64,000 nt of DNA from contig NZ_JBBPFS010000001.1 of assembly GCF_038069765.1 (NCBI RefSeq), positions 124,001 to 188,000 on the forward strand, written 5' to 3'. This document shows positions 43,501-53,010 of this stretch, one piece after another. The notes beneath the pieces are model-generated. The model saw only the letters and a list, made by a program, of their open reading frames with translations. It did not search any database and was not told the DNA's origin. The stretch is from Arthrobacter_B sp038069765. Lineage in GTDB: Bacteria; Actinomycetota; Actinomycetes; Actinomycetales; Micrococcaceae. How positions within the stretch are numbered: position 1 is the first letter of the stretch; each line of letters opens with the position of its first letter. A program made the translations under genes and the position numbers.

Positions 43501-44061
43501 GGGCGTTCGGGCAGCGGAAAATCCACGCTGCTGGGCGTCCTGCTCGGCTTCCTGGTTCCGCAGGAGGGAACTTTCTTGATCAACGGGACTCCTGCCGCCG
43601 ACCTCCCGCCGGCGGCCCGGCGGATGGCCTGGTGCCCGCAGGAAGCGCATCTGTTCGACTCCACGCTGCGCGGCAACCTGCTGCTGGCCCGCGACCGCGG
43701 GCAGGCGCCGAGTGACGCTGAAATGGCAGCAGCCCTTGACGCCGTCGGGCTGGGCCCGTTCCTTGCCGGACTTCCGGACGGTCTGGATACCCGCGTGGGC
43801 GGCGGCGGGCACTTCCTCTCCGGCGGACAGCGCCAGCGCCTCGCCGTTGCGCGCGCCCTCCTGACCGAGGCCGACGTCGTGCTGCTGGACGAGCCCACCG
43901 CGCACCTTGATGCGGAGGCGGGGGAGCAGCTGATGGCTGACCTCGCCGCCGGGCTGCGGGGCAAATCCGTTGTTGTCGTGACCCATAATCCGGCCGATGC
44001 TGCGTGGTGTGAACGGACCCTGGCCCTGGACGGGGCGGTATGTGCCGCGTCACAGGGTTAG
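40567..44061 (+). CDS. cydDC: Fused CydDC thiol exporter required for cytochrome bd assembly (1164 aa)
   Basis: Two ABC half-transporters in one chain. First half: membrane part residues ~10-310, then Walker A GASGTGKTS (~368), signature LSPGEQRR and Walker B ILLADEPTAHLD. An Ala/Pro-rich linker (~545-590) leads to the second half, with the CydC-type start VLRPWSRQFLLALLLG, membrane helices (~610-900), Walker A GRSGSGKST (~980), LSGGQRQR and VVLLDEPTAHLD. All ATPase residues are kept in both halves. In most bacteria cydD and cydC are separate; the fusion is known from some actinobacteria. It should export cysteine/glutathione-like thiols or heme-related reductants. Confidence 0.94.
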   Translation: MKPVLPVSAASRRALYLLGLLAAVKAAGLVLLATGVAAGVAGLATGGPDWRWVLANGIAGAVLRSVAVWGTETVSQRAAAGVKEELRASLTSRVLDDGGSAPGMGSGALSVLITRGLDGLDNYYAKYLPALVTCAVVPLLVGLRILSADWLSALIVVLTVPLIPVFMILIGLHTGDKTAAAVDALNRLSDNMLELAKGLPVLVGLGRARAQTRALRDVADNYRTRTLETLRVAFLSSLALELIATISVALVAVVIGVRLVNGSMSLELGLLALILAPECYQPLRDLGTAHHASEDGLEALKRTNSVLDAPAAVPLVPANAPHWEGSAEFPAGTGLTVSGLTIRYAGRPAPAVSNLSFSVPAGSIAALTGASGTGKTSVLEALAGLRRSGGDTTLEGSVSGVERAGIAWIPQHPVLVEETAAAEIALYSGLGNGAEGRRAAVDALAAIDSLHLLEARTADLSPGEQRRVAVARALARVASQPQVRILLADEPTAHLDSRSAAAVIRALESLRGSVTVLLVAHDRAAASIADRLIPVGTDAFDGPDLSGTLPAETGAGTGAPLDAAPGSPAAAPDASAVLAPAPAAARWQEELDETGTHPVHQPLWKNLMVLRPWSRQFLLALLLGTGATLFAVALTSLSGWLIVRAFEQPPILLLLTAIVGVRFFGIGRSILRYLERLQLHDAVFRATNSIRIRLWNGLLQRPEGWRRLARGGGALERLVGDVDELRDIAPRVVFAPLTGFFTAVAACIATGLLLPEALPAQIAICVVGLVIAPLLAHGADAAARAATVRLQSRSMSAMARLLSAAPDLAANSSAPEVFARQQELDARASAAVRRSAWAQGFANALTALACSLGALYMLTLAESVPATVSAVVVLMQLALIEAFIAVNGSVQQFTAWRTLGDKVLPDLGTDDVEPLEAPDAEGRAETGNLGEAKPAASGVRAVESVQLRGVSYSYPGQGRPVFKDLNLDLYPDSWLAVTGRSGSGKSTLLGVLLGFLVPQEGTFLINGTPAADLPPAARRMAWCPQEAHLFDSTLRGNLLLARDRGQAPSDAEMAAALDAVGLGPFLAGLPDGLDTRVGGGGHFLSGGQRQRLAVARALLTEADVVLLDEPTAHLDAEAGEQLMADLAAGLRGKSVVVVTHNPADAAWCERTLALDGAVCAASQG

Positions 44062-44083
44062 GAAGCTCCCGGGGAGAGTGTCT

Positions 44084-44098
44084 TAAGCTGGGAAAATG
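44084..44098 (+). promoter_or_regulatory. Leaderless promoter of the tandem GNAT gene
   Basis: TAAGCT (44084-44089), six bases GGGAAA, then ATG at 44096. Confidence 0.5.
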
Positions 44099-45088
44099 AC
44101 TACCGCGCCTCCTGAAATCCCAGCCCCCACCACCGGCCTTCGCTGGCGGGCCATTACGGCCGAGGATGTCGACAGCTGGCTCGAGCTGATCCGGCGCATT
44201 GCCGCCGCGGACAAGCCGGGCTATGTCGAGCAGCGCGCCGACCTGGAACACGTTCTCTCCGCGAGCGGCGACAATCCGGCCCGTGACACCCTGCTGGGCC
44301 TGGACCGCGACGGCGTTCCGCGTGCCTACGGATATCTGGTCCGGACCGAAGGGTCGGACAAGATCCACGGGGCCGGGGGAGTGGACCCGCAGTGGCGCAG
44401 GCGCGGCATCGGCACCGCCCTGCTGCGCTGGCAGCAGCAGCGTGCCCGCGAGCGGCTGCTGGAATCAGGGCACGAAAAGGGCCTGCTGCGGTTCATGGCG
44501 GAGGAAGACAACGCCTCGCACGTCGCACTGTTCCACGCGGCAGGGGCCAAGGTGGTGCGCTACTTCACCGAGATGACCCGGCCGCTGGATGCAGGCATTC
44601 CCGATGCTCCCCTCCCGGAGGGGCTGGAATACGTCACCTTCAACGAGGAGATTTCCGAGGCCCTGCGGCAGGCGCACAACGAGGCGTTCCAGGACCACTG
44701 GGGCAGTGAAGAGCGCGACACCGAACGGTGGCAGCACAACGTCGAACATCCGCACTTCCGTGCGGACTGGACCTTCGCGGTAATGGATACCGCCGCCGGG
44801 GAGATCGCCGGTTACAACATCGCCTCCTTTGACCCGGAGGGAAAGAACCGCCACGGCTACACCGAGGGGTATACCGAACTGCTCGGCGTGCGGCGGAACT
44901 GGCGCGGGATGGGCCTGGCACCGGCCATGCTCGGTGAAGCCATGCGCCGGTACAAGGCATCCGGAATGGAACGCGCCGGGCTCGGCGTGGACACGGAAAA
45001 CCCGTCGGGCGCACTGGGCCTGTACGAGCGCCTCGGCTACGTGCCGACCTACCGCGAGGTCGTTTTCGACCTGCAGGTGCTGCCGTAG
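44096..45088 (+). CDS. Tandem GNAT acetyltransferase (330 aa)
   Basis: Two GNAT domains: the first (~1-165) has GGVDPQWRRRGIGTALLRW, here seen as VDPQWRRRGIGTALL, a good acetyl-CoA loop; the second (~180-330) has ELLGVRRNWRGMGLAPAMLGEAMRRY and the ending VDTENPSGALGLYERLGY. The double layout resembles mycothiol synthase (MshD), but key family features cannot be confirmed by eye. Substrate unknown. The gene is 35 bp after cydDC with its own promoter. Confidence 0.82.
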   Translation: MTTAPPEIPAPTTGLRWRAITAEDVDSWLELIRRIAAADKPGYVEQRADLEHVLSASGDNPARDTLLGLDRDGVPRAYGYLVRTEGSDKIHGAGGVDPQWRRRGIGTALLRWQQQRARERLLESGHEKGLLRFMAEEDNASHVALFHAAGAKVVRYFTEMTRPLDAGIPDAPLPEGLEYVTFNEEISEALRQAHNEAFQDHWGSEERDTERWQHNVEHPHFRADWTFAVMDTAAGEIAGYNIASFDPEGKNRHGYTEGYTELLGVRRNWRGMGLAPAMLGEAMRRYKASGMERAGLGVDTENPSGALGLYERLGYVPTYREVVFDLQVLP

Positions 45089-45090
45089 CC

Positions 45091-45780
45091 TTAGTGCGTT
45101 TGCTCCCCGCCGGCCGCAGGCAGGACCCAGATCGACTGCGCGGCGGGGAGCCCCAGTTCCAGGCGTTCGCCTGAGGCTGCCAGCGTGAGCGTGCCAGCAT
45201 AGGCCTGGCGCTGCAGCACCTGCACCTGCACATCCAGGTGCAGTCCCAAATTGGCCAGGTAGCGCAGCAGCTCCGGATCAGTGTCCGAGACCCGGGCAAT
45301 GGTTGCGGCCGTTCCGGCGTCGCAGGCGCTCAGCCGCACGGCGGCCAGGGGCGGAAAGCTGCCGTCGCGGGAGGGAATGGGATCCCCGTGCGGGTCCCGC
45401 ACCGGGTAGCCCAGACGCCGGTCGAGCGCGTTGACCATCTTGTCGGAAACCGCGTGCTCCAGATGTTCGGCCTCGTCGTGGACTTCGTCCCAGCCGTAAT
45501 CCAGGTACTCCACAAGGAACGTCTCAATGAGCCGGTGCCGGCGCACCATGGCCACTGCCTCGCGGGTCCCGGCTTCGGTCAGGGTGATCGAGCCGTAGCG
45601 TGCATGCGTCAGCAGCCCCTGCGCCGTCAGCTTTTTGACCGCCTCGGAGACCGACGACGGCGAATTGCCCACGTGCGCGGACAGGGCAGAAACCGTGACC
45701 GGTGCATCGGTCCATTCCTGGGCGGTCCAAATGACCTTGAGATAGTCCTCGGATGCGGCTGAAAGCTGATTGGTACCCAC
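45091..45780 (-). CDS. mntR: MntR/IdeR-type metal-dependent repressor (229 aa)
   Basis: Winged HTH (SALSAHVGNSPSSVSEAVKKL), dimerisation domain and C-terminal SH3-like domain (~150-225) of the DtxR family. Metal ligands: Asp12, His82, Glu86, His101, Glu105, Glu108, His109. At the site where DtxR/IdeR have a Cys, Glu105 is present (HDEAEHLEH), as in manganese-sensing MntR. Manganese response is therefore more likely than iron. It converges with the GNAT gene and has no transporter nearby. Confidence 0.85.
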   Translation of the reverse strand: MGTNQLSAASEDYLKVIWTAQEWTDAPVTVSALSAHVGNSPSSVSEAVKKLTAQGLLTHARYGSITLTEAGTREAVAMVRRHRLIETFLVEYLDYGWDEVHDEAEHLEHAVSDKMVNALDRRLGYPVRDPHGDPIPSRDGSFPPLAAVRLSACDAGTAATIARVSDTDPELLRYLANLGLHLDVQVQVLQRQAYAGTLTLAASGERLELGLPAAQSIWVLPAAGGEQTH

Positions 45781-45792
45781 CCCTCAAGACTA
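45778..45792 (-). promoter_or_regulatory. Leaderless promoter of the MntR-like gene
   Basis: TAGTCT on the - strand (45792-45787), six bases TGAGGG, then GTG at 45780. Confidence 0.5.
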
Positions 45793-45867
45793 CGTGAAGC
45801 CGGTTGCGCGGGTTGCCCTGACGCCGGTCCAGCGGTGCGCGCCCTTGTGCAGGGGGGGTGCCCGTGT

Positions 45868-46947
45868 CTAGGTGCGCAGGGTCCAGCTGCCGTCCTGTGC
45901 CGAGCGGTGCCATTCCTGCCGCGGCCCGCCGGTCTCCCGGACGGCGTCGGTGAGCCAGATGGTCTCGTCCGGATCCCAGCCGGCAATCACCGATGCCGTC
46001 GCGTCGTCGATCATCAGCGCCCGGCCGGCATTGCCCAGATAACCCCGGACAGTCAGATGGACTGCGTCCCACTCCCCGGCCACCTGTTCCCAGTCCGGGA
46101 TCACCCACCGGCCGTCGCGGCCGGTGGTCTGGAACCAGTCATGGCGCCGCGAGGCAGTTACATCGAGCGGGAACCTGCAGCAGAGTGCTTTCCAGTCGGT
46201 CTCCGTGTTGATCTCCAGGGTCCTGCCTGCTCCCAGAAGGGGAATGGCGGTTGCCTTCTGCCAGCCCAGGGCGTCCTCAACGAGGTTGAGGCCTGCCGGA
46301 ATCCGTCCCACACTGCGGAGAAGCCCGGTCGGGATGGACCACCAGGAACCGGACACGTTCGCGTCCAGGCCGTACGCCGCCTCCGCCGCCCGCCGCTCCT
46401 CCGCGCGTATGCCGCGTCCCCAGTCCGCCAGTCTTTGCCGGGGGTCCTGTCCCAGCGGAGGCGGGGCGTCCGGGTTCTGCCAGTCCACCGCCCACTGCCG
46501 GGGCAGGCGGGGTTGCGCACCCGGACTCATGGCCCGCGTTTCCATGACCAGCGCTGCCAGAGGAACGAGTGCCTCGCGGATGACCGGCAGTGCCGCCAGC
46601 ACGTCCTCGCCCTCCGGCGGCTGCCAGTACCTGGCGCTGTTCACTGCGGTTTCGAACGCGCGCCATACCAGTCCGTCGTCCACACCCGGGGGATTCAGGG
46701 CCGCCAGAACAGCCGCCAGTTCTTCGGGGGAAACAGGGCCTGAGCAGCTGCCGTCATCACCGCCGCTGCCGCTGTCGCCGGGCACCATCAGGCCGAAGAG
46801 GACACGGCTCGTTCCTTTTCCGGGGTCAAGCTCATAGCCCAGATCGAACACGGCGCTTCTCACCGCAGGGTCCAGTTCTTCCGCCAATTCCAGACACAGG
46901 CGGCGTCCCCGGGGCCCTGCAAGCAGAAAATCCGCGTCGTCGCTCAT
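45868..46947 (-). CDS. Hypothetical protein (359 aa)
   Basis: Soluble, acidic N-terminal part (DFLLAGPRGRRLCLELAEELD), a helical middle and a Trp-rich C-terminal part with QWAVDWQNPD, GSWWSIPTGLLRS and GRWVIPDWEQVAGEWDAVHLT. No family is recognised, but the final domain resembles conserved Micrococcaceae proteins of unknown function. The start at 46947 (MSDDADF) has no clear ribosome site; another ATG lies six codons upstream. Its start is 41 bp from the first CsoR operator, so it could share copper control on the opposite strand, though no evidence supports this directly. Confidence 0.7.
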   Translation of the reverse strand: MSDDADFLLAGPRGRRLCLELAEELDPAVRSAVFDLGYELDPGKGTSRVLFGLMVPGDSGSGGDDGSCSGPVSPEELAAVLAALNPPGVDDGLVWRAFETAVNSARYWQPPEGEDVLAALPVIREALVPLAALVMETRAMSPGAQPRLPRQWAVDWQNPDAPPPLGQDPRQRLADWGRGIRAEERRAAEAAYGLDANVSGSWWSIPTGLLRSVGRIPAGLNLVEDALGWQKATAIPLLGAGRTLEINTETDWKALCCRFPLDVTASRRHDWFQTTGRDGRWVIPDWEQVAGEWDAVHLTVRGYLGNAGRALMIDDATASVIAGWDPDETIWLTDAVRETGGPRQEWHRSAQDGSWTLRT

Positions 46948-46987
46948 CGGATCATCGTTGCACACGCCGGTTTGGAAGCCCCGACCA

Positions 46988-47031
46988 TACCCCCAGGGGG
47001 TACTTGACGATATACCCCGAGGGGGTATATG
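46988..47031 (+). promoter_or_regulatory. Copper-responsive promoter with two CsoR-type operators
   Basis: TACCCCCAGGGGGTA (46988-47002) and TATACCCCGAGGGGGTATA (47011-47029) are GC-rich palindromes of the CsoR type. -35 TTGACG (47004-47009) and -10 TATATG (47026-47031), 16 bp apart, are covered by or lie between them, so bound CsoR would block polymerase. Confidence 0.85.
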
Positions 47032-47062
47032 TTGGTTCCAAGTTGACCATGAGGAGCGAGAT

Positions 47063-47437
47063 ATGACCCAGATTCAGGAACACGGCACCGCACCCGCGGA
47101 GGACTCCTCCCTGCAGGGGAATGCCGCGAAGGAGCACACCGGCGCGCATGGCTATGCCACGGACAAGGATGCCTACCTCAAGCGGCTGCGGCGGATCGAG
47201 GGCCAGGTCCGCGGAATCGCACGCATGGTCGAGGACGACAAATACTGCATCGACATCCTGACCCAGGTGGCGGCCATCAACAAGGCACTGCATGCCGTCA
47301 GCCTCGGCCTCGTGCAGGACCACATGTCCCACTGCATAGTGGATGCGGCACGGGAAGCGGATGCCACCGGCAATCCGGACCTGGTGCAGGCCAAAGTCCA
47401 GGAAGCCACTGACGCCATCGGACGCCTCCTGCGCTAG
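47063..47437 (+). CDS. csoR: Copper-sensing repressor CsoR (124 aa)
   Basis: Helical Cu(I) sensor that releases DNA when copper binds. Ligands Cys62, His87 and Cys91 have the C-x24-H-x3-C spacing of CsoR. The core YLKRLRRIEGQVRGIARMVEDDKYC is typical. An extra N-terminal segment of ~35 residues (with His residues) goes beyond the shortest members. Start ATG with GAGGAG upstream. First gene of csoR-copZ-copA. Confidence 0.93.
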   Translation: MTQIQEHGTAPAEDSSLQGNAAKEHTGAHGYATDKDAYLKRLRRIEGQVRGIARMVEDDKYCIDILTQVAAINKALHAVSLGLVQDHMSHCIVDAAREADATGNPDLVQAKVQEATDAIGRLLR

Positions 47438-47526
47438 CAGGCACGCCCGCAGTCACTGCGGCGGCAACGTCAACACATCAACCAGGCCGAAACGCCGACC
47501 ACTAAACACCCAACAAGGAGAAACCC

Positions 47527-47748
47527 GTGGAAACCACACTCAACATTTCCGGCATGACCTGCGGCCACTGCGTCGCATCCGTCACCGAGGAACTTGAGGC
47601 CCTTGACGGCGTCGAGTCAGTCAGCGTCGACCTGAACGCAGGCGGGGTCTCGACCGCCGTCGTCACCTCCAGCCGCACCCTTACCTCCGCCGAACTGGGC
47701 GAAGCCGTGGCCGAGGCGGGCTACCTCGTGGTGGAAGCCTCAGCCTAA
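47527..47748 (+). CDS. copZ: Copper chaperone CopZ (73 aa)
   Basis: Single heavy-metal-associated domain. The site GMTCGHCVASV (Cys-x2-Cys with Met and His) binds Cu(I) to hand over to CopA. Start GTG with AAGGAG upstream. 89 bp after csoR and 51 bp before copA. Confidence 0.93.
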   Translation: METTLNISGMTCGHCVASVTEELEALDGVESVSVDLNAGGVSTAVVTSSRTLTSAELGEAVAEAGYLVVEASA

Positions 47749-47799
47749 CCGCCGGTGCCGCACCGGCACCGCACCGCAATTTCCGGAAGGACAGCAGTT

Positions 47800-50220
47800 A
47801 TGAGTACCGAAGATCTGCTTCAGCAGCCGCAGCAGCGCGTCGTCAACCTGAAAATTGAGGGGATGACGTGTGCCTCCTGCGTCGGCCGGGTGGAACGCAA
47901 ACTCGGCAAGCTGGACGGTGTGGAGGCTACCGTCAACCTCCCGCTGGAATCTGCACAGGTGACGGTGCCCGAGGGGATGTCCGACGAGCAGATCCTGCAG
48001 ACGGTCGATTCCGCCGGCTACAAGGCGCACGTGGTGCGCCCGGCGGGAGCGACCCGCCTCCGCCCCGCGCACGACGAGCATGCCGGCGGCCGGGAGCACG
48101 ACGGCGGCCAGGCAGACGGCATGCACGGCGAGGACCATCTGGCCCATGGCGGAACGGGCTCAGACCACGGTGACGGCGAAGACCACATGTCGCACGGCGG
48201 AACCGCCGCAAGCCTGCGTCCCCGGCTGATCCTGGCCGCTGTCCTGACTGTTCCGGTGTTCTTCGTCTCCATGATTCCTGCCCTGCAGTTCAGCAACTGG
48301 GGCTGGTTTGCCGCTTTGCTGTCGCTGCCGGTCGTCACCTGGTCCGCGTGGCCGTTCCACCGGGCCGCGGCCATCAACGCCCGCCATCTGGCGTCAACGA
48401 TGGACACCCTGGTGTCCATCGGTGTGATCGCTTCCTATCTGTTCTCGCTGGTGACGCTGGCCGCGGATCCGTCGCTGACGGCCCATGCGGGAATGGCGGA
48501 CATGGGCGGGACGGCTGAAGCCGGCCATGCCAACCTCTACTTCGAGGTGGCCGCGGTTGTGGTCACCTTCCTGCTCCTGGGCCGCTATCTGGAGGCCAAT
48601 GCCAAAGCCCGCGCGGGGGACGCGCTGAAGGCGCTGCTCAGCCTGGGCGCCAAGGACGCCACAGTGCTGCGGAACGGCTCCGAAGTCCGGGTGCCGGCCG
48701 ATCAGCTGCAGGTCGGGGACATGATCGTGGTCCGGCCCGGCGAGAAGATCGCGGCCGACGGCGTCGTCACCGACGGGCGTTCCGCCGTCGACGCTTCCCT
48801 GATCACCGGTGAATCCGTACCGGTGGAAGTTGGGCCCGGCGACGCCGTTACCGGCGCCACCGTCAACACCTCGGGCCGGCTGCTGGTCCGGGCCACGCGG
48901 GTCGGCAGCGAAACCACCCTGGCCCAGATGGGCCGGATGGTCAGCGCCGCGCAGACCGGCAAGGCGCCGATTGCCCGGCTGGCGGACCGCATCAGCGCAG
49001 TCTTCGTCCCCATCGTCCTGGGCATTGCGGTGCTGACCTTCGTCCTGTGGATGGTCTTCACCGGCGACGTGCAGGGCGCCTTCACCGCCGCCGTCGCGGT
49101 GCTGGTCATCGCCTGCCCGTGCGCGCTGGGGCTGGCTACCCCGGTGGGCCTGCTCACCGGTACCGGACGCGGCGCCCAGCTGGGCATCCTGATCAAGGGC
49201 CCGCAGGTGCTGGAGGACACGCGGACCGTGGACACCATCGTGCTGGACAAGACCGGAACGGTCACCGACGGACGTCTTTCAGTGGTCCGGACCCTGGCCT
49301 TCGATCCGGACCAGGATGAGACCGCACTGCTCCGGCTCGCCGGCGCCGTTGAAGCGGCGGGGGAGCACCCCATCGCCGTCGCCATCGCAGCAGCAGCCCT
49401 GGAAACCGCCGGACGGGACGCCGAAGGCAACGGCGTCCTCCCCGCGGTGACCGACTTCGATTCAGCGCCCGGCGGAGGCGTCCGGGGCACCGTTGACGGC
49501 CGTGCCGTCGTCGCCGGCCGCCCGGGCTGGCTGGAAGAGAACGGCATTTCACTGGCGGAGGACGCGCGGAACCTGCTCCGGACCGAGCAGGAAGCCGGAT
49601 CCACCGCGGTCCTCGTCGCGGTGGACGGCCGCGCCGCCGGAATCATCAGCCTGCAGGACAACCTGAAGCCCGGATCGGTGGCGGCCATCGCCCGGCTGCG
49701 GGCCCTGGGGCTGCGGCCGGTGCTGCTGACCGGGGACAATGCCGTGGTGGCAGCCCGGGTGGCGGAGGCCGTCGGCATCGCCCCCGAGGACGTACTGGCG
49801 GACGTCCGACCGGAGGGCAAGGTGGAAGCCGTGAAGCGGTTCCAGGCGCAGGGCGCCACCGTGGCCATGGCCGGCGACGGCGTGAATGACGCACCGGCAC
49901 TGGCGCAGGCAGATCTGGGCATTGCCATGGGCTCGGGTACCGACGTCGCCATCGAGGCTGCGGATCTGACCGTGATGGGCAACGATCTGGGACAGGTGGC
50001 CACCGCCATCGAACTGTCACGGCGGACGCTGAGCACCATCAAGACGAACCTGTTCTGGGCCTTCTTCTACAACGCGGTGGGCATTCCGGTGGCAGCCCTC
50101 GGGCTGCTGAATCCGATGATTGCCGGCGCCGCCATGGCCGCCAGCTCCGTGCTGGTGGTAGGCAACTCGCTGCGGCTGCGCAGCTTCGGAAAGTCGGACC
50201 CCGCCCTCACCGCGAAATAG
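47800..50220 (+). CDS. copA: Copper-exporting P1B-type ATPase (806 aa)
   Basis: N-terminal HMA domain with GMTCASC (Cys24, Cys27), then a His-rich linker (~85-140; HDEHAGGREHDGG and HGEDHLAHGG) before the first membrane helix. Transport motif CPC (~439, ACPCALGLATP), phosphorylation site DKTGT (Asp ~484), HP locus GEHPIAVAIA and hinge GDGVNDAPALAQ are all there. Start ATG 47800 with GGAAGGA upstream. Exports Cu(I) from the cytoplasm; the His-rich linker may bind additional metal. Confidence 0.95.
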   Translation: MSTEDLLQQPQQRVVNLKIEGMTCASCVGRVERKLGKLDGVEATVNLPLESAQVTVPEGMSDEQILQTVDSAGYKAHVVRPAGATRLRPAHDEHAGGREHDGGQADGMHGEDHLAHGGTGSDHGDGEDHMSHGGTAASLRPRLILAAVLTVPVFFVSMIPALQFSNWGWFAALLSLPVVTWSAWPFHRAAAINARHLASTMDTLVSIGVIASYLFSLVTLAADPSLTAHAGMADMGGTAEAGHANLYFEVAAVVVTFLLLGRYLEANAKARAGDALKALLSLGAKDATVLRNGSEVRVPADQLQVGDMIVVRPGEKIAADGVVTDGRSAVDASLITGESVPVEVGPGDAVTGATVNTSGRLLVRATRVGSETTLAQMGRMVSAAQTGKAPIARLADRISAVFVPIVLGIAVLTFVLWMVFTGDVQGAFTAAVAVLVIACPCALGLATPVGLLTGTGRGAQLGILIKGPQVLEDTRTVDTIVLDKTGTVTDGRLSVVRTLAFDPDQDETALLRLAGAVEAAGEHPIAVAIAAAALETAGRDAEGNGVLPAVTDFDSAPGGGVRGTVDGRAVVAGRPGWLEENGISLAEDARNLLRTEQEAGSTAVLVAVDGRAAGIISLQDNLKPGSVAAIARLRALGLRPVLLTGDNAVVAARVAEAVGIAPEDVLADVRPEGKVEAVKRFQAQGATVAMAGDGVNDAPALAQADLGIAMGSGTDVAIEAADLTVMGNDLGQVATAIELSRRTLSTIKTNLFWAFFYNAVGIPVAALGLLNPMIAGAAMAASSVLVVGNSLRLRSFGKSDPALTAK

Positions 50221-50285
50221 CAGCAAGGGCTCTTCCGAGCTCCCACAGCGGCATCTTCTGCCACCTCGGCGGAAGGTTCGGGCAA

Positions 50286-50329
50286 GCGAAAGGCCGGGCG
50301 GCCCACACAGGGCCCGCCCGGCCTTTCGC
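50286..50329. terminator. Bidirectional terminator between copA and parC
   Basis: 15-bp stem GCGAAAGGCCGGGCG / CGCCCGGCCTTTCGC between convergent genes. Confidence 0.85.
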
Positions 50330-50370
50330 TTGTTCCCGGCTCCAGCCGGCTCCGACGGGAGTTCCGGCAG

Positions 50371-52896
<2,526 letters not shown>

Positions 52897-52995
52897 GCTG
52901 TTGTCGGGTCCTTGCAGTTAGGGGGTAAACGGGTGTGCAGGGGGCGGCGGCGCGGCGGCCGGAGCGCCCTGCAGACAGCGGAGAAAAATTCCCAC

Positions 52996-53010
52996 TACTC
53001 TGAGTCTATG
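52996..53010 (+). promoter_or_regulatory. Leaderless promoter of the Pat-type gene
   Basis: TACTCT (52996-53001), six bases GAGTCT, then ATG at 53008. Confidence 0.5.

Noticed and set aside
41695..43986. 763-codon frame antisense to cydDC
   Set aside because: Shadow of the ABC transporter with intact Walker motifs on the other strand.
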